Source: Thermococcus sp.
GTDB taxonomy: Archaea; Methanobacteriota_B; Thermococci; Thermococcales; Thermococcaceae
Assembly: GCA_027065835.1 (NCBI GenBank)
Contig: JAMONK010000071.1
Coordinates: 1 to 13,807 of the forward strand
DNA length: 13,807 nucleotides
Direction of reading: 5' to 3'
Shown: in pieces, positions 1 to 6,739 of the stretch
Layout: every line of letters begins with the position of its first letter
How positions within the stretch are numbered: position 1 is the first letter of the stretch
Position numbers and translations under genes: made by a program
Notes under the pieces: model-generated
Databases searched by the model: none
What the model was told of the DNA's origin: nothing
What the model saw: the letters and a program-made list of their open reading frames with translations, nothing else

Positions 1-1
1 C

Positions 2-91
2 CCGGGCCTTGCCGAGTGGCTCGATGAGAGATGCAGTACGAGATGCAGGGAACTGGCGGCCTTCGTGGCTGTGAGGGGGACGAGGGCGTGA
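2..91 (+). CDS. C-terminal tail of an unidentified upstream gene (5' partial)
   Basis: A reading frame open from the window edge (frame 2) runs 29 codons and stops at TGA 89-91. The visible tail has two cysteines and many charged residues and ends in AFVAVRGTRA. I do not recognise a family. The main support for its being real is that its stop overlaps the likely GTG start of the next gene in a GTGA arrangement, a junction common in archaeal operons and seen again at 9631-9634 in this window. If it is real, the ParB-like gene that follows is the distal gene of an operon whose promoter lies outside the window. The piece is too short to assign a function. Confidence 0.5.
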   Translation, partial: PGLAEWLDERCSTRCRELAAFVAVRGTRA

Positions 92-492
92 AGAAGGTTC
101 GACTGATATCCCGGGACGAAGCTTTTAAGCGGGCGGAACGCATAGCAGAGGAGTACCGGGCGATCCATGGGGTGGAGTTCACCGTGGAGGACCGGTTCAT
201 CCGCATCGACGACGTGGTCCCCACCCAGGCCGTATTAAGCGAGGTTAAGCTGCTGGTGGTTCTGCAGGAGATAAAGCACGGCTACAACGCTCCGATAATA
301 GTCATACCCTACAACCGGAAATATTACCTGGTTGACGGCCACCACAGGGCGTTTGCCCTCAAAAAACTTGGTTTCCGGGAAGTCGAGGCCCTGATACTAC
401 AACCGGATTCTCTATTCATGCCGGGTGCCCTTAAAACGGTCGAGAAGAGCGGGTTAAGAAGATTGGAAGATATGAAAGTGGTGAGGGACTAA
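88..492 (+). CDS. Small ParB/sulfiredoxin-fold (ParB-like nuclease domain) protein
   Basis: The product has 134 residues when started at GTG 88. That start is preferred over the ATG at 31 because the preceding frame stops at 89-91 (GTGA overlap) and because a GAGGGGGA ribosome-binding site lies 7 bases upstream. The 19 extra residues from ATG 31 look non-native. The centre shows the ParB/Srx pattern: a helix ending in a Gly, then PIIVIP, a tyrosine-rich strand, and DGHHR at residues 83-87 followed by AFALKKLG. In this superfamily the DGHxR signature lies in the nucleotide-handling site of ParB-like and sulfiredoxin proteins, and the same signature occurs in the archaeal free-serine kinase SerK. 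This protein is much shorter than SerK and lacks an obvious partner domain, so its substrate is unknown. It has no helix-turn-helix domain or parA neighbour, so a partitioning role is unlikely. Its 3' end overlaps the convergent aglB by four bases. Confidence 0.8.
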   Translation: MKKVRLISRDEAFKRAERIAEEYRAIHGVEFTVEDRFIRIDDVVPTQAVLSEVKLLVVLQEIKHGYNAPIIVIPYNRKYYLVDGHHRAFALKKLGFREVEALILQPDSLFMPGALKTVEKSGLRRLEDMKVVRD

Positions 493-3380
493 CCGCCCTC
501 CCAGATCACGTACTCTTTCCTTGCGATGAAGATGGGTTCGATCCTCTTCCTGACGACAACGACCTTGTCCCTGCCGTACTTCTGGTAGAGTCCCTCTATG
601 AACTTTTCAAAGACTCCCGACGGCATCGAGGCCTTTGCGGTTATGGTGTTGTTGCCCTCCCTGAGGTTCAGATCACCCTTAACCGGCACGTACTCGATTA
701 TGTCCATGTGCGGCTCGAGGTAGAAGTCCTTCTTGTATATGTCTTTGCCGTTGGGGGCCACGTAGTACACGATGCTCGCACGAAGCGTGAGGTTGGCGGT
801 GTAGTCCCTTCTGAACGCTGCCTTCAGCTCAAGGGTGCCGCTCTTCCCCTCCGGAAGGACGTAGCTTGGGTCCGCTATCTTCCCGTTGACCTTCGGGGCA
901 CTGGTCAGGACGCCCACTGGGCCCGCCTGGTAGAGCACGAAGCGGTACTTGGTGGCGTTCGGGACGTATAGGTTGACCGTTACGGGGGTCTCGTTGAGGT
1001 GGTTGATGTAGAGGCCCTTTACCAGGGTCTTCCTGTCCACCAGTTTAGTCCCGTTGTAGGCCTCGAAGACGAGGGTGGCATCTTTGATGTCCCTTCCAAA
1101 GGCGGATATCCAGAGACGAAGCGTCTGGTTTCCCAGGGGGAGTTTGCCCCCACCGAGGGTGCTGTAGAAGGCCTTCCACGTGCCGTTCTCCAGCCTGTCT
1201 ATCCTGTAGACCGCGAAGGGTCTGAATTTGTAGACCATGACGCTGAAGGTGCTGTGGACAGGCATGAAATTGGCGTAGAGCTTCTGGGCGTCCCACGGTT
1301 CGAGGGAGAACGGGATACGGAAGGCCAGCCTGACGTAGTTGCTGAAGGCGATCTTCCTGTAGGCCAGAACCCCGTAGTTCTGGAAGATGTAGAGGACGTA
1401 GGGCATGTCACCCCTTCCGTGTATGACCCTCCCCGTCGTCATGTCTATCGTCATTATCGGCTGTGCCGCGCCGTTGGGGGTGTCGATGTAGACTATCTGC
1501 CTGCCGCTCTCGTTTGCGTAGTGGATGTACTTCCTCCCTATTGCGTAGAGCATTCCAAGGTCGTGGTACTCACCGTAGTTTATGGCCCCACCCAGGTAGC
1601 TTATGGCGTTGAACTTGTAGAAGTCGCTGCCCTGGTACAGCGGGTTCATGTAGGTTATTATGTAGTTCAGCTCCCAGGCCTCGAAGTCCACCTCGCTCTC
1701 GTTCCAGTAGTGCGTGAAGAACTTGGCCACGAGATAGCGCCTGTCGTAGGCGTGTCCACCATCCGTTATCGCCCTCCTGTGGCTCAGGAGGCTCGACTCG
1801 ATCCAGTAACCGTAGTCCCACCAGCTGGTCGCGCTGTCGAGCGGGTTGCTGTTGTTCTTGAGCCACTCTAGGGTGTTCACCCAGTCACCTGGGACCGAGC
1901 CCTGGGATTTGGAGTAGGCGTGGGCGATATCGCTTGAGTACCTGGCTCCGACGACTGGTATCGGAACGAAGAGCAGGATAAGGAAGATGGCGTAGAGGGC
2001 TTTCGTGTTTATTGATTCTCTCATGTTCTCAACGAACAGGAAGGCTTCTCCCACCGCCACGCCTGCCAGCAGGAGCAACGCCCCAGACGCCTGGAAAACG
2101 AACCTGACGCTCAGGTAAAGAAGGTACAGTGAGGCGCTGTAGTACGTGACGAGGAATATCTCCTTGTAGCCGCTGACGTCGGCTTTGGCAAGCTTCGTGA
2201 CGAGCCTTGCGAGCACTATGGCGAACCCCGCTAGGGATAGCAGGAACACCAGGGCGTCTTTGGATTTAACACTGTAGTAGGATTTTATAGTCCCAAGGTT
2301 CGTTTTGGCCAGTTCGGCCACCGTCTGGTAGAGGGGGTTTGACTGGTACGCTGCACCGAAGAACTTCCAGAGGTCCCTTCCAAAGTACGCGTAGGCCGCT
2401 GCAAAGCCGAGGATGACCACCACCACTACCGTTCCAAACCTGTGCTTCCTGTCGGAGTAGTTCAGACCGACCTTTTCGCCGAGGAACATCACCGCCACGA
2501 GTACCAGAAGCGCGGCGAACGCTTCCAGGGCGAAGATCAGGAAGCCTTTTATTCCCACAAATCCCCCGAGGGAGAGACCCAGACCTATCAGGAGGGATAC
2601 TCCGTAGAGGGGGTAGCTGTCCCTAACGAATTGTTTGAGCTCTTCCATTTTGCCGAAGGTGAAGAGCACCACGGGGTAAACTGCCAGCAGGGCTAGGAGG
2701 ATTCCGACACCGAACTGGCTTCCGTTCCAGACCCCCATGTAGAGGGGGCTGAGCAGCAGGAAGAGGGCCCCCCAAAGGATCTTCTTCCAGTTCCACTTCC
2801 CTTCTTCGATGTACAGGAGAAAGGTGACCATGGTGTAAAGGAAGAACATCATGAACGGCCCTTCACCACGGTTGTTGCCCGAGAACGTTTTGCTGAAGTT
2901 GGCGTAGGAGAAGCTCATGAAGGCGGCCGCCCACAGGCCTGCCCAGTCCGAATGAAGCTTTCTTCCAAGCAGATACACCGCTATTATCGTCATTGCACCG
3001 ACGAAGGGTGGCCACAGCTTGAATGCCCCCATAACCGTGGTGCCGAAGAGGGCGTGGGTTATCTTATAGAACCAGGCCTGAACGACGTAGAGGCCGAGGT
3101 AGCCTCCCTTCAGCGTTATGCCTGTTGGCGGGTTGGCGTACGCCAAGTACTTCGGGATCCCTTCCTTTATGGCGATTTTGTAAAGCTCAAAGTGGTAGAA
3201 CGTATCGGGATCGAGGAACGTCTTGTAGTTCGACGTAACGTCCCTTATCCTGAAGCCTATGTACGCCAGCAGGAGGACGAGTGCGGGAATGCCGTACGTT
3301 TTCAGCTTCCCGTAATAGTGGGAGAGACTCCTTCCGGAGTCCGATTTTTTCTTCTTCTTTTTGACATCGGTTTTCACCAT
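489..3380 (-). CDS. aglB: Oligosaccharyltransferase STT3/AglB (N-glycosylation)
   Basis: This 963-residue integral membrane enzyme transfers a lipid-linked oligosaccharide to Asn in N-X-S/T sequons at the outer face of the membrane. A basic, lysine-rich N-terminus (about residues 4-15) precedes many hydrophobic segments up to about residue 485, consistent with the 13-helix GT-C fold. The first extracytoplasmic acidic motif is DPD at 57-59. A TIXE-type motif, TVAE, lies at 353-356. WWDYG is at 520-524. A DK motif (D586, K589, I593) marks the soluble C-terminal domain of the Pyrococcus/eukaryotic type. The length matches long archaeal AglB proteins. The second acidic metal motif is probably around E173 (RGEGP), an inference by position. 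The start is ATG 3380: the GTG at 3389 used by the longest frame lies inside the GAGGTG ribosome-binding site. The gene sits 10 bases after glmS and is probably cotranscribed with it. Confidence 0.95.
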   Translation of the reverse strand: MVKTDVKKKKKKSDSGRSLSHYYGKLKTYGIPALVLLLAYIGFRIRDVTSNYKTFLDPDTFYHFELYKIAIKEGIPKYLAYANPPTGITLKGGYLGLYVVQAWFYKITHALFGTTVMGAFKLWPPFVGAMTIIAVYLLGRKLHSDWAGLWAAAFMSFSYANFSKTFSGNNRGEGPFMMFFLYTMVTFLLYIEEGKWNWKKILWGALFLLLSPLYMGVWNGSQFGVGILLALLAVYPVVLFTFGKMEELKQFVRDSYPLYGVSLLIGLGLSLGGFVGIKGFLIFALEAFAALLVLVAVMFLGEKVGLNYSDRKHRFGTVVVVVILGFAAAYAYFGRDLWKFFGAAYQSNPLYQTVAELAKTNLGTIKSYYSVKSKDALVFLLSLAGFAIVLARLVTKLAKADVSGYKEIFLVTYYSASLYLLYLSVRFVFQASGALLLLAGVAVGEAFLFVENMRESINTKALYAIFLILLFVPIPVVGARYSSDIAHAYSKSQGSVPGDWVNTLEWLKNNSNPLDSATSWWDYGYWIESSLLSHRRAITDGGHAYDRRYLVAKFFTHYWNESEVDFEAWELNYIITYMNPLYQGSDFYKFNAISYLGGAINYGEYHDLGMLYAIGRKYIHYANESGRQIVYIDTPNGAAQPIMTIDMTTGRVIHGRGDMPYVLYIFQNYGVLAYRKIAFSNYVRLAFRIPFSLEPWDAQKLYANFMPVHSTFSVMVYKFRPFAVYRIDRLENGTWKAFYSTLGGGKLPLGNQTLRLWISAFGRDIKDATLVFEAYNGTKLVDRKTLVKGLYINHLNETPVTVNLYVPNATKYRFVLYQAGPVGVLTSAPKVNGKIADPSYVLPEGKSGTLELKAAFRRDYTANLTLRASIVYYVAPNGKDIYKKDFYLEPHMDIIEYVPVKGDLNLREGNNTITAKASMPSGVFEKFIEGLYQKYGRDKVVVVRKRIEPIFIARKEYVIWEGG

Positions 3381-3390
3381 AGGAACCACC

Positions 3391-5199
3391 TCACTCCACG
3401 GTAACGGATTTGGCCAGGTTTCTTGGTTTATCGGGGTCGTTGCCCCTCAAAACCGCCAGATGATAAGCGAGGATCTGAAGGGGAACCACGTAAACTATCG
3501 GGGTTAAGGCCTCGTTTACGGGCGGCATCTCTACGAGAACATCCGCAGTTTCCCTGAGCTCATCCGAGTCGCTCAGGGCGACGACCATGGCCCCCCTGGC
3601 CTTTGACTCTTCTATGTTGCTCACCATTTTATCAAAGAGGCGCCCGCTTGGTGTGATCGCGACCACGGGGACACCCTCCTCCAGCAGGGCAAGCGGCCCG
3701 TGCTTGAGCTCCCCCGCGCTCAGCCCCTCGGCGTGGATGTAGCTTATCTCCTTGAGTTTAAGGGCACCCTCAAGCGCCGTGGGGACGTTGATGCCCCTTC
3801 CGATATAGAAGAAATCCCTTTGGTCCTTTAAGCTCTCTGCAAGCTCCTCTAAACCCCCAGCATGGGAAAGGACACTTTCAACAAGTTGCGGCACGTTCAT
3901 AAACTCGTCTTCAAGCGTTTTAAGCTCCTCCTCCCTCATCCTGCCGAGCTTCCTTGCCAGCTCCATGGCAAGCATCGTCAGAACTGTGAGCTGGGTCGTG
4001 TAGGTCTTGGTCGCCGCCACCCCGATCTCGGGTCCTGCGTGTGTGTAGAGGGTGATGTCCGCTACGCGGGTCGCCATACTGCCGACGACGTTCACTATCG
4101 CCATGACCTTGGCGCCCTTCCTCTTCGCCAGTTTCATCGCCGCAAGTGTGTCCGCCGTCTCGCCGCTCTGTGTTATGGCTATTACAAGGGAGTCCCCGTC
4201 AAGGATGTTCTCTGCCTCGTACCGGAACTCACTGGCCTCCTCCACGAGTGCTATCTTCCCTGCAAGCCGCTGGAAGAGGTACTTCCCCACAAGGGCCGCA
4301 TGGTAAGAGGTTCCCATTGCCACGAAGAACACCTTGCTGTACTTTGCTATCTCTTCCGCCACGGCCGGGATCAGGTCGCTGTTTCCGTGGATCGCGTCTT
4401 TTATTGCCCTGGGCTGTTCGTATATCTCCTTCAGCATGAAATGGGGATATCCACTCTTCTCGGCCATATCCAGAGTCCAGTCTATCTCCTGAACGGGTTT
4501 CTCTACCTTCTCCCCGGTCTTCAGCTTTTTCACTGTGTACGATTCTCTCGTCAGAACCGCGTATTCCCCGTCGTCCAGGAAGACCGCCTTCCTAGTGTAC
4601 TCCAGAAAAGCGGGGACGTCACTCGCCGCGAAGTTCTCTCCCGTTCCGAGTCCAAGCACTAGCGGGCTCTCGTTCCTTACGAAGTACAACCTGTCCGGTT
4701 CCCCGGCGTACACTATCCCCAGTGCAAAGGAGCCCTTGAGCCTTAGAAGAGCTCTTCTCATGGCGTCTTCGAAGTTTCTGGAGGATTTCAGTTCTTCCTC
4801 TATTAGGTGGGCTATGACCTCCGTGTCGGTATCGCTTTTGAAGGTGTGTCCTTTTTTCCTGAGCTCTTCCCTCAGCTCCAGGTAGTTCTCGATTATACCG
4901 TTGTGCACGAGGGCTATTTTGCCGGAACAGTCGGTGTGGGGATGGGCGTTTATCTCGTTTGGAACCCCATGGGTGGCCCAGCGGGTGTGGCCGATCCCCC
5001 GATTTCCGGGCATGTTGAGCAGGCCGAGCTCGCTCACCAGGGGGTCTATCCTCCCCGCTCCCTTCCTAATATGCAGGCCTTCCCCGTCACCTGTAACAAC
5101 ACCGGCAGAATCGTAACCACGATATTCAAGCCGTTTAAGGCCCTTGACTATAACTTCACAGGCCCTGCGCCCTCCGATGTACCCTATTATACCGCACAT
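3391..5199 (-). CDS. glmS: Glutamine--fructose-6-phosphate aminotransferase (isomerizing)
   Basis: The enzyme converts fructose-6-phosphate and glutamine to glucosamine-6-phosphate, the first committed step to UDP-GlcNAc. The 602-residue protein is complete. The N-terminal glutaminase domain starts MCGIIGYIG, with nucleophile Cys2 exposed once Met is removed. It also has HTRWATHG (71-78), HNG (99-101) and D124. Two SIS (sugar isomerase) domains follow, with MGTSYHA (295-301), TQSGETADT (343-351) and [19 protein letters not shown] (484-502). E491 corresponds to the Escherichia coli isomerase glutamate. The C-terminus NLAKSVTVE, with K597, matches the family's conserved tail. The ATG at 5199 follows a GGTGA ribosome-binding site with a 6-base gap. 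It is the first gene of a likely glmS-aglB transcript, so amino-sugar supply and glycan transfer may be expressed together. No ribozyme-like leader is visible; the leader is very short. Confidence 0.97.
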   Translation of the reverse strand: MCGIIGYIGGRRACEVIVKGLKRLEYRGYDSAGVVTGDGEGLHIRKGAGRIDPLVSELGLLNMPGNRGIGHTRWATHGVPNEINAHPHTDCSGKIALVHNGIIENYLELREELRKKGHTFKSDTDTEVIAHLIEEELKSSRNFEDAMRRALLRLKGSFALGIVYAGEPDRLYFVRNESPLVLGLGTGENFAASDVPAFLEYTRKAVFLDDGEYAVLTRESYTVKKLKTGEKVEKPVQEIDWTLDMAEKSGYPHFMLKEIYEQPRAIKDAIHGNSDLIPAVAEEIAKYSKVFFVAMGTSYHAALVGKYLFQRLAGKIALVEEASEFRYEAENILDGDSLVIAITQSGETADTLAAMKLAKRKGAKVMAIVNVVGSMATRVADITLYTHAGPEIGVAATKTYTTQLTVLTMLAMELARKLGRMREEELKTLEDEFMNVPQLVESVLSHAGGLEELAESLKDQRDFFYIGRGINVPTALEGALKLKEISYIHAEGLSAGELKHGPLALLEEGVPVVAITPSGRLFDKMVSNIEESKARGAMVVALSDSDELRETADVLVEMPPVNEALTPIVYVVPLQILAYHLAVLRGNDPDKPRNLAKSVTVE

Positions 5200-5230
5200 C
5201 CCGCTTCACCGGTTACCCTTACTTTTGCCC

Positions 5231-5256
5231 TAAATAAATCCCGGAAGTTAAAAGCC
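5231..5256 (-). promoter_or_regulatory. glmS: Candidate glmS-aglB promoter (TATA region)
   Basis: On the minus strand this stretch holds two TATA-like elements, GGCTTTTAAC (5256-5247) and ATTTATTTA (5239-5231). With the usual spacing of about 26 bases from TATA centre to start site, the upstream element predicts transcription from about 5225. That would include the GGTGA ribosome-binding site at 5211-5207. The downstream element would start at about 5210 and lose that site. I therefore favour the upstream element, but both are plausible. Confidence 0.5.
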
Positions 5257-5300
5257 TTTCTTCCGGTGCCCGGAATGGATGAGCTTTTGAGGACAACGGG

Positions 5301-5314
5301 AAAAAGGATTTATA
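5301..5314 (+). promoter_or_regulatory. Candidate promoter of the 65-residue protein gene
   Basis: AAAAAGGATTTATA combines a purine-rich, BRE-like flank with a TTTATA box at 5309-5314. The predicted start site is near 5338, only a few bases before the ATG at 5345, so the message would have a very short leader or be close to leaderless. It lies back to back with the glmS promoter region. Confidence 0.5.
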
Positions 5315-5344
5315 CCCCCGTTCCTACGGGTATGGGGTGCGGTG

Positions 5345-5542
5345 ATGGACAAGCGGCTCGATGAGTTCCTGACTTCGGTGTCTTCGGAAAGCCCTGAAAA
5401 AGCCAGAAAAACCGGAAAGAAGCGCAGAAAGCTTAAGCCCACAAACCTGGAGGCTTTTCTTCCTGAAGAGCACATCAACTACTTCAAAGGCCTCAGGATA
5501 GGTTCCAAGAAGATCAGGAACGCAAGGATAGAGGAGCTATAG
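5345..5542 (+). CDS. Hypothetical basic 65-residue protein
   Basis: I do not recognise this protein. The N-terminal half is polar and probably disordered, with Ser/Glu followed by a Lys/Arg cluster at about residues 21-32. The C-terminal half (about 33-65) looks folded: a [20 protein letters not shown] stretch suggests one or two short helices, followed by another basic run and an acidic end. No cysteines, membrane segment or metal motif are visible. ATG 5345 is preferred to the GTG directly before it. Support for a real gene is a plausible TATA box about 34 bases upstream, a GGGGTG element 4 bases before the ATG, and a stop positioned against the convergent methyltransferase gene (6-base overlap). 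The basic character would suit nucleic-acid or ribosome contact, but that is a guess. Confidence 0.75.
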   Translation: MDKRLDEFLTSVSSESPEKARKTGKKRRKLKPTNLEAFLPEEHINYFKGLRIGSKKIRNARIEEL

Positions 5543-6679
5543 TGGCTCCGCTATTATCGCCCTTCTGTTGAACTCGAAGACGAAGGCCCTTCTGTCCCCG
5601 CGGAGGCCCGACTCTATACGCTTTCTGAGGTTCCAGTACTCACTGTCCGGGACACTGACGCGCAGTGTGGCCCTCCCGAAGCCCTCCCTTTTGAGGACGT
5701 CGTTTATCCTCATCGGATGGAAGGGAACGGCGTCAATGACCACGTAGGTTCTCTTAAGGTATTCACTTTTTATCTCATCGGTTCCGGTCGCTATAACGCG
5801 TCTTTTGTCCTTAAGAAGCATCTTGGGGTTTCCTGGGAGGAGGTGGAACAGCTCGTTGATCAGGTCCGCGTAGGCGACCGCGGGAGGAATCTCGTAGAGG
5901 TAGCCCATCACCTCATCGCTCCACTCGACCACGTTCTCAAGTCCAGACCGCTCCTCGATGCGCATCCCGGCCGGCAGGAGAACCGCGCTTCGCCCCGTCC
6001 GTGCCAGCCCCTCGAAGTAAAATGTCAACCGGTTGAGCGCCCCGTTGAGGTCAATGTACTCAAACTCCCCCCTCCAGGGGACTTTCTCCCTCCTTATCTG
6101 GGGTGGAAGGTCGAATATGAAGAGGTCCGTCTTCTCCCTGTAGATCCGGTAAACCTCCAGGGGGCTCGGTAGCAGGCCCTCAAGGTTTCGCTCTGGGGCC
6201 GCAGGCGGACGTGCCGGGTCCGAGAACACGACATCGGCATCGATCCGCTCGACGGTCTCGGGGCTCAGCGAGTCAGCGGCTATGAACTCGATGTTGTCGA
6301 CCCCGTACTTCTCGGCATTTCTCTTTGCGTATTCTATCCTCCGCGGGTCGATGTCTATACCGTAGGCCCTATCCAGGTTCATTGCGTAGAAGATGAGCTG
6401 GATTCCAACTCCGCAGGATACGTCCGCCAGGCTCCTCACACCCGATTCCTTAAGGCGCTCGCTCCTGTACTTGGCGACCGCTTCGTGGGTTGCGTACCTG
6501 AGGCCCTCCCTGTCCATCCAGAGATCGTCCCGCGAGAACTTGTTTCCTGCTTTCAGTCTGGCCCGCGCTATTTCCACGGCTTCTGCCCAGTCCTCACCCA
6601 GTTTGGCCTTCAACCCCTTTGGGTCCAGTCCCCTCCTGAGGGCTTCAACCGCGAGCTTTACCCCTTCTTCCCCTATCAT
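5537..6679 (-). CDS. Class I SAM-dependent methyltransferase with THUMP-like C-terminal domain
   Basis: The protein has 380 residues. A helical N-terminal region (about 1-80) precedes a Rossmann-type methyltransferase core. Motif I is DVSCGVGIQ (86-94), the ribose-binding acidic motif is GIDIDP (107-112), a following AADS lies at 135-138, and motif IV is DPARP (154-158). The DPAR form differs from the NPPY/DPPY of amino-methylating RNA enzymes. The last 70 or so residues contain [21 protein letters not shown] and a [10 protein letters not shown] strand, which I read as the THUMP-like domain found in a poorly characterised methyltransferase family. RNA is the likely substrate, but the target base is unknown. 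The ATG at 6679 follows a GAGG-rich ribosome-binding site. The promoter element is shared with, and divergent from, the PMT-like gene. A metabolite substrate cannot be excluded. Confidence 0.8.
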   Translation of the reverse strand: MIGEEGVKLAVEALRRGLDPKGLKAKLGEDWAEAVEIARARLKAGNKFSRDDLWMDREGLRYATHEAVAKYRSERLKESGVRSLADVSCGVGIQLIFYAMNLDRAYGIDIDPRRIEYAKRNAEKYGVDNIEFIAADSLSPETVERIDADVVFSDPARPPAAPERNLEGLLPSPLEVYRIYREKTDLFIFDLPPQIRREKVPWRGEFEYIDLNGALNRLTFYFEGLARTGRSAVLLPAGMRIEERSGLENVVEWSDEVMGYLYEIPPAVAYADLINELFHLLPGNPKMLLKDKRRVIATGTDEIKSEYLKRTYVVIDAVPFHPMRINDVLKREGFGRATLRVSVPDSEYWNLRKRIESGLRGDRRAFVFEFNRRAIIAEPL

Positions 6680-6700
6680 CAGCCTCCCCTCGTGGGGAAG

Positions 6701-6710
6701 CTTAAAAAAG
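6701..6710. promoter_or_regulatory. Single AT-rich element between divergent methyltransferase and PMT-like genes
   Basis: The divergent starts (6679 minus, 6740 plus) are separated by only 60 bases, and CTTAAAAAAG at 6701-6710 is the only TATA-like element in between. Read leftward it is CTTTTTTAAG, with a predicted start at about 6679, meaning a nearly leaderless transcript. Read rightward it predicts a start near 6731, about 9 bases before the ATG. It may serve both directions. Confidence 0.45.
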
Positions 6711-6739
6711 TTGCCGCACTACTCCACGTGGTGGCCACC

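Noticed and set aside
999..1871. 290-codon plus-strand open frame opposite aglB
   Set aside because: It lies entirely antisense to conserved aglB motifs including WWDYG. It has a biased composition and no recognisable domain, as expected for shadow frames in GC-rich DNA.
3862..4662. 266-codon plus-strand open frame opposite glmS
   Set aside because: It is antisense to the glmS SIS domains, which are fully conserved. The translation has no family features and its start has no suitable upstream signals.
5200..5344. Possible C/D box guide RNA or glmS leader ribozyme in the glmS upstream region
   Set aside because: No matched C (RTGATGA) and D (CTGA) box pair was seen. The leader is too short for a glmS ribozyme, which is known from bacteria.
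6485..6739. 85-codon N-terminal extension of the PMT-like gene
   Set aside because: It is antisense to the methyltransferase N-terminus and carries no signal. ATG 6740 is followed directly by a typical first membrane helix and preceded by a ribosome-binding site.
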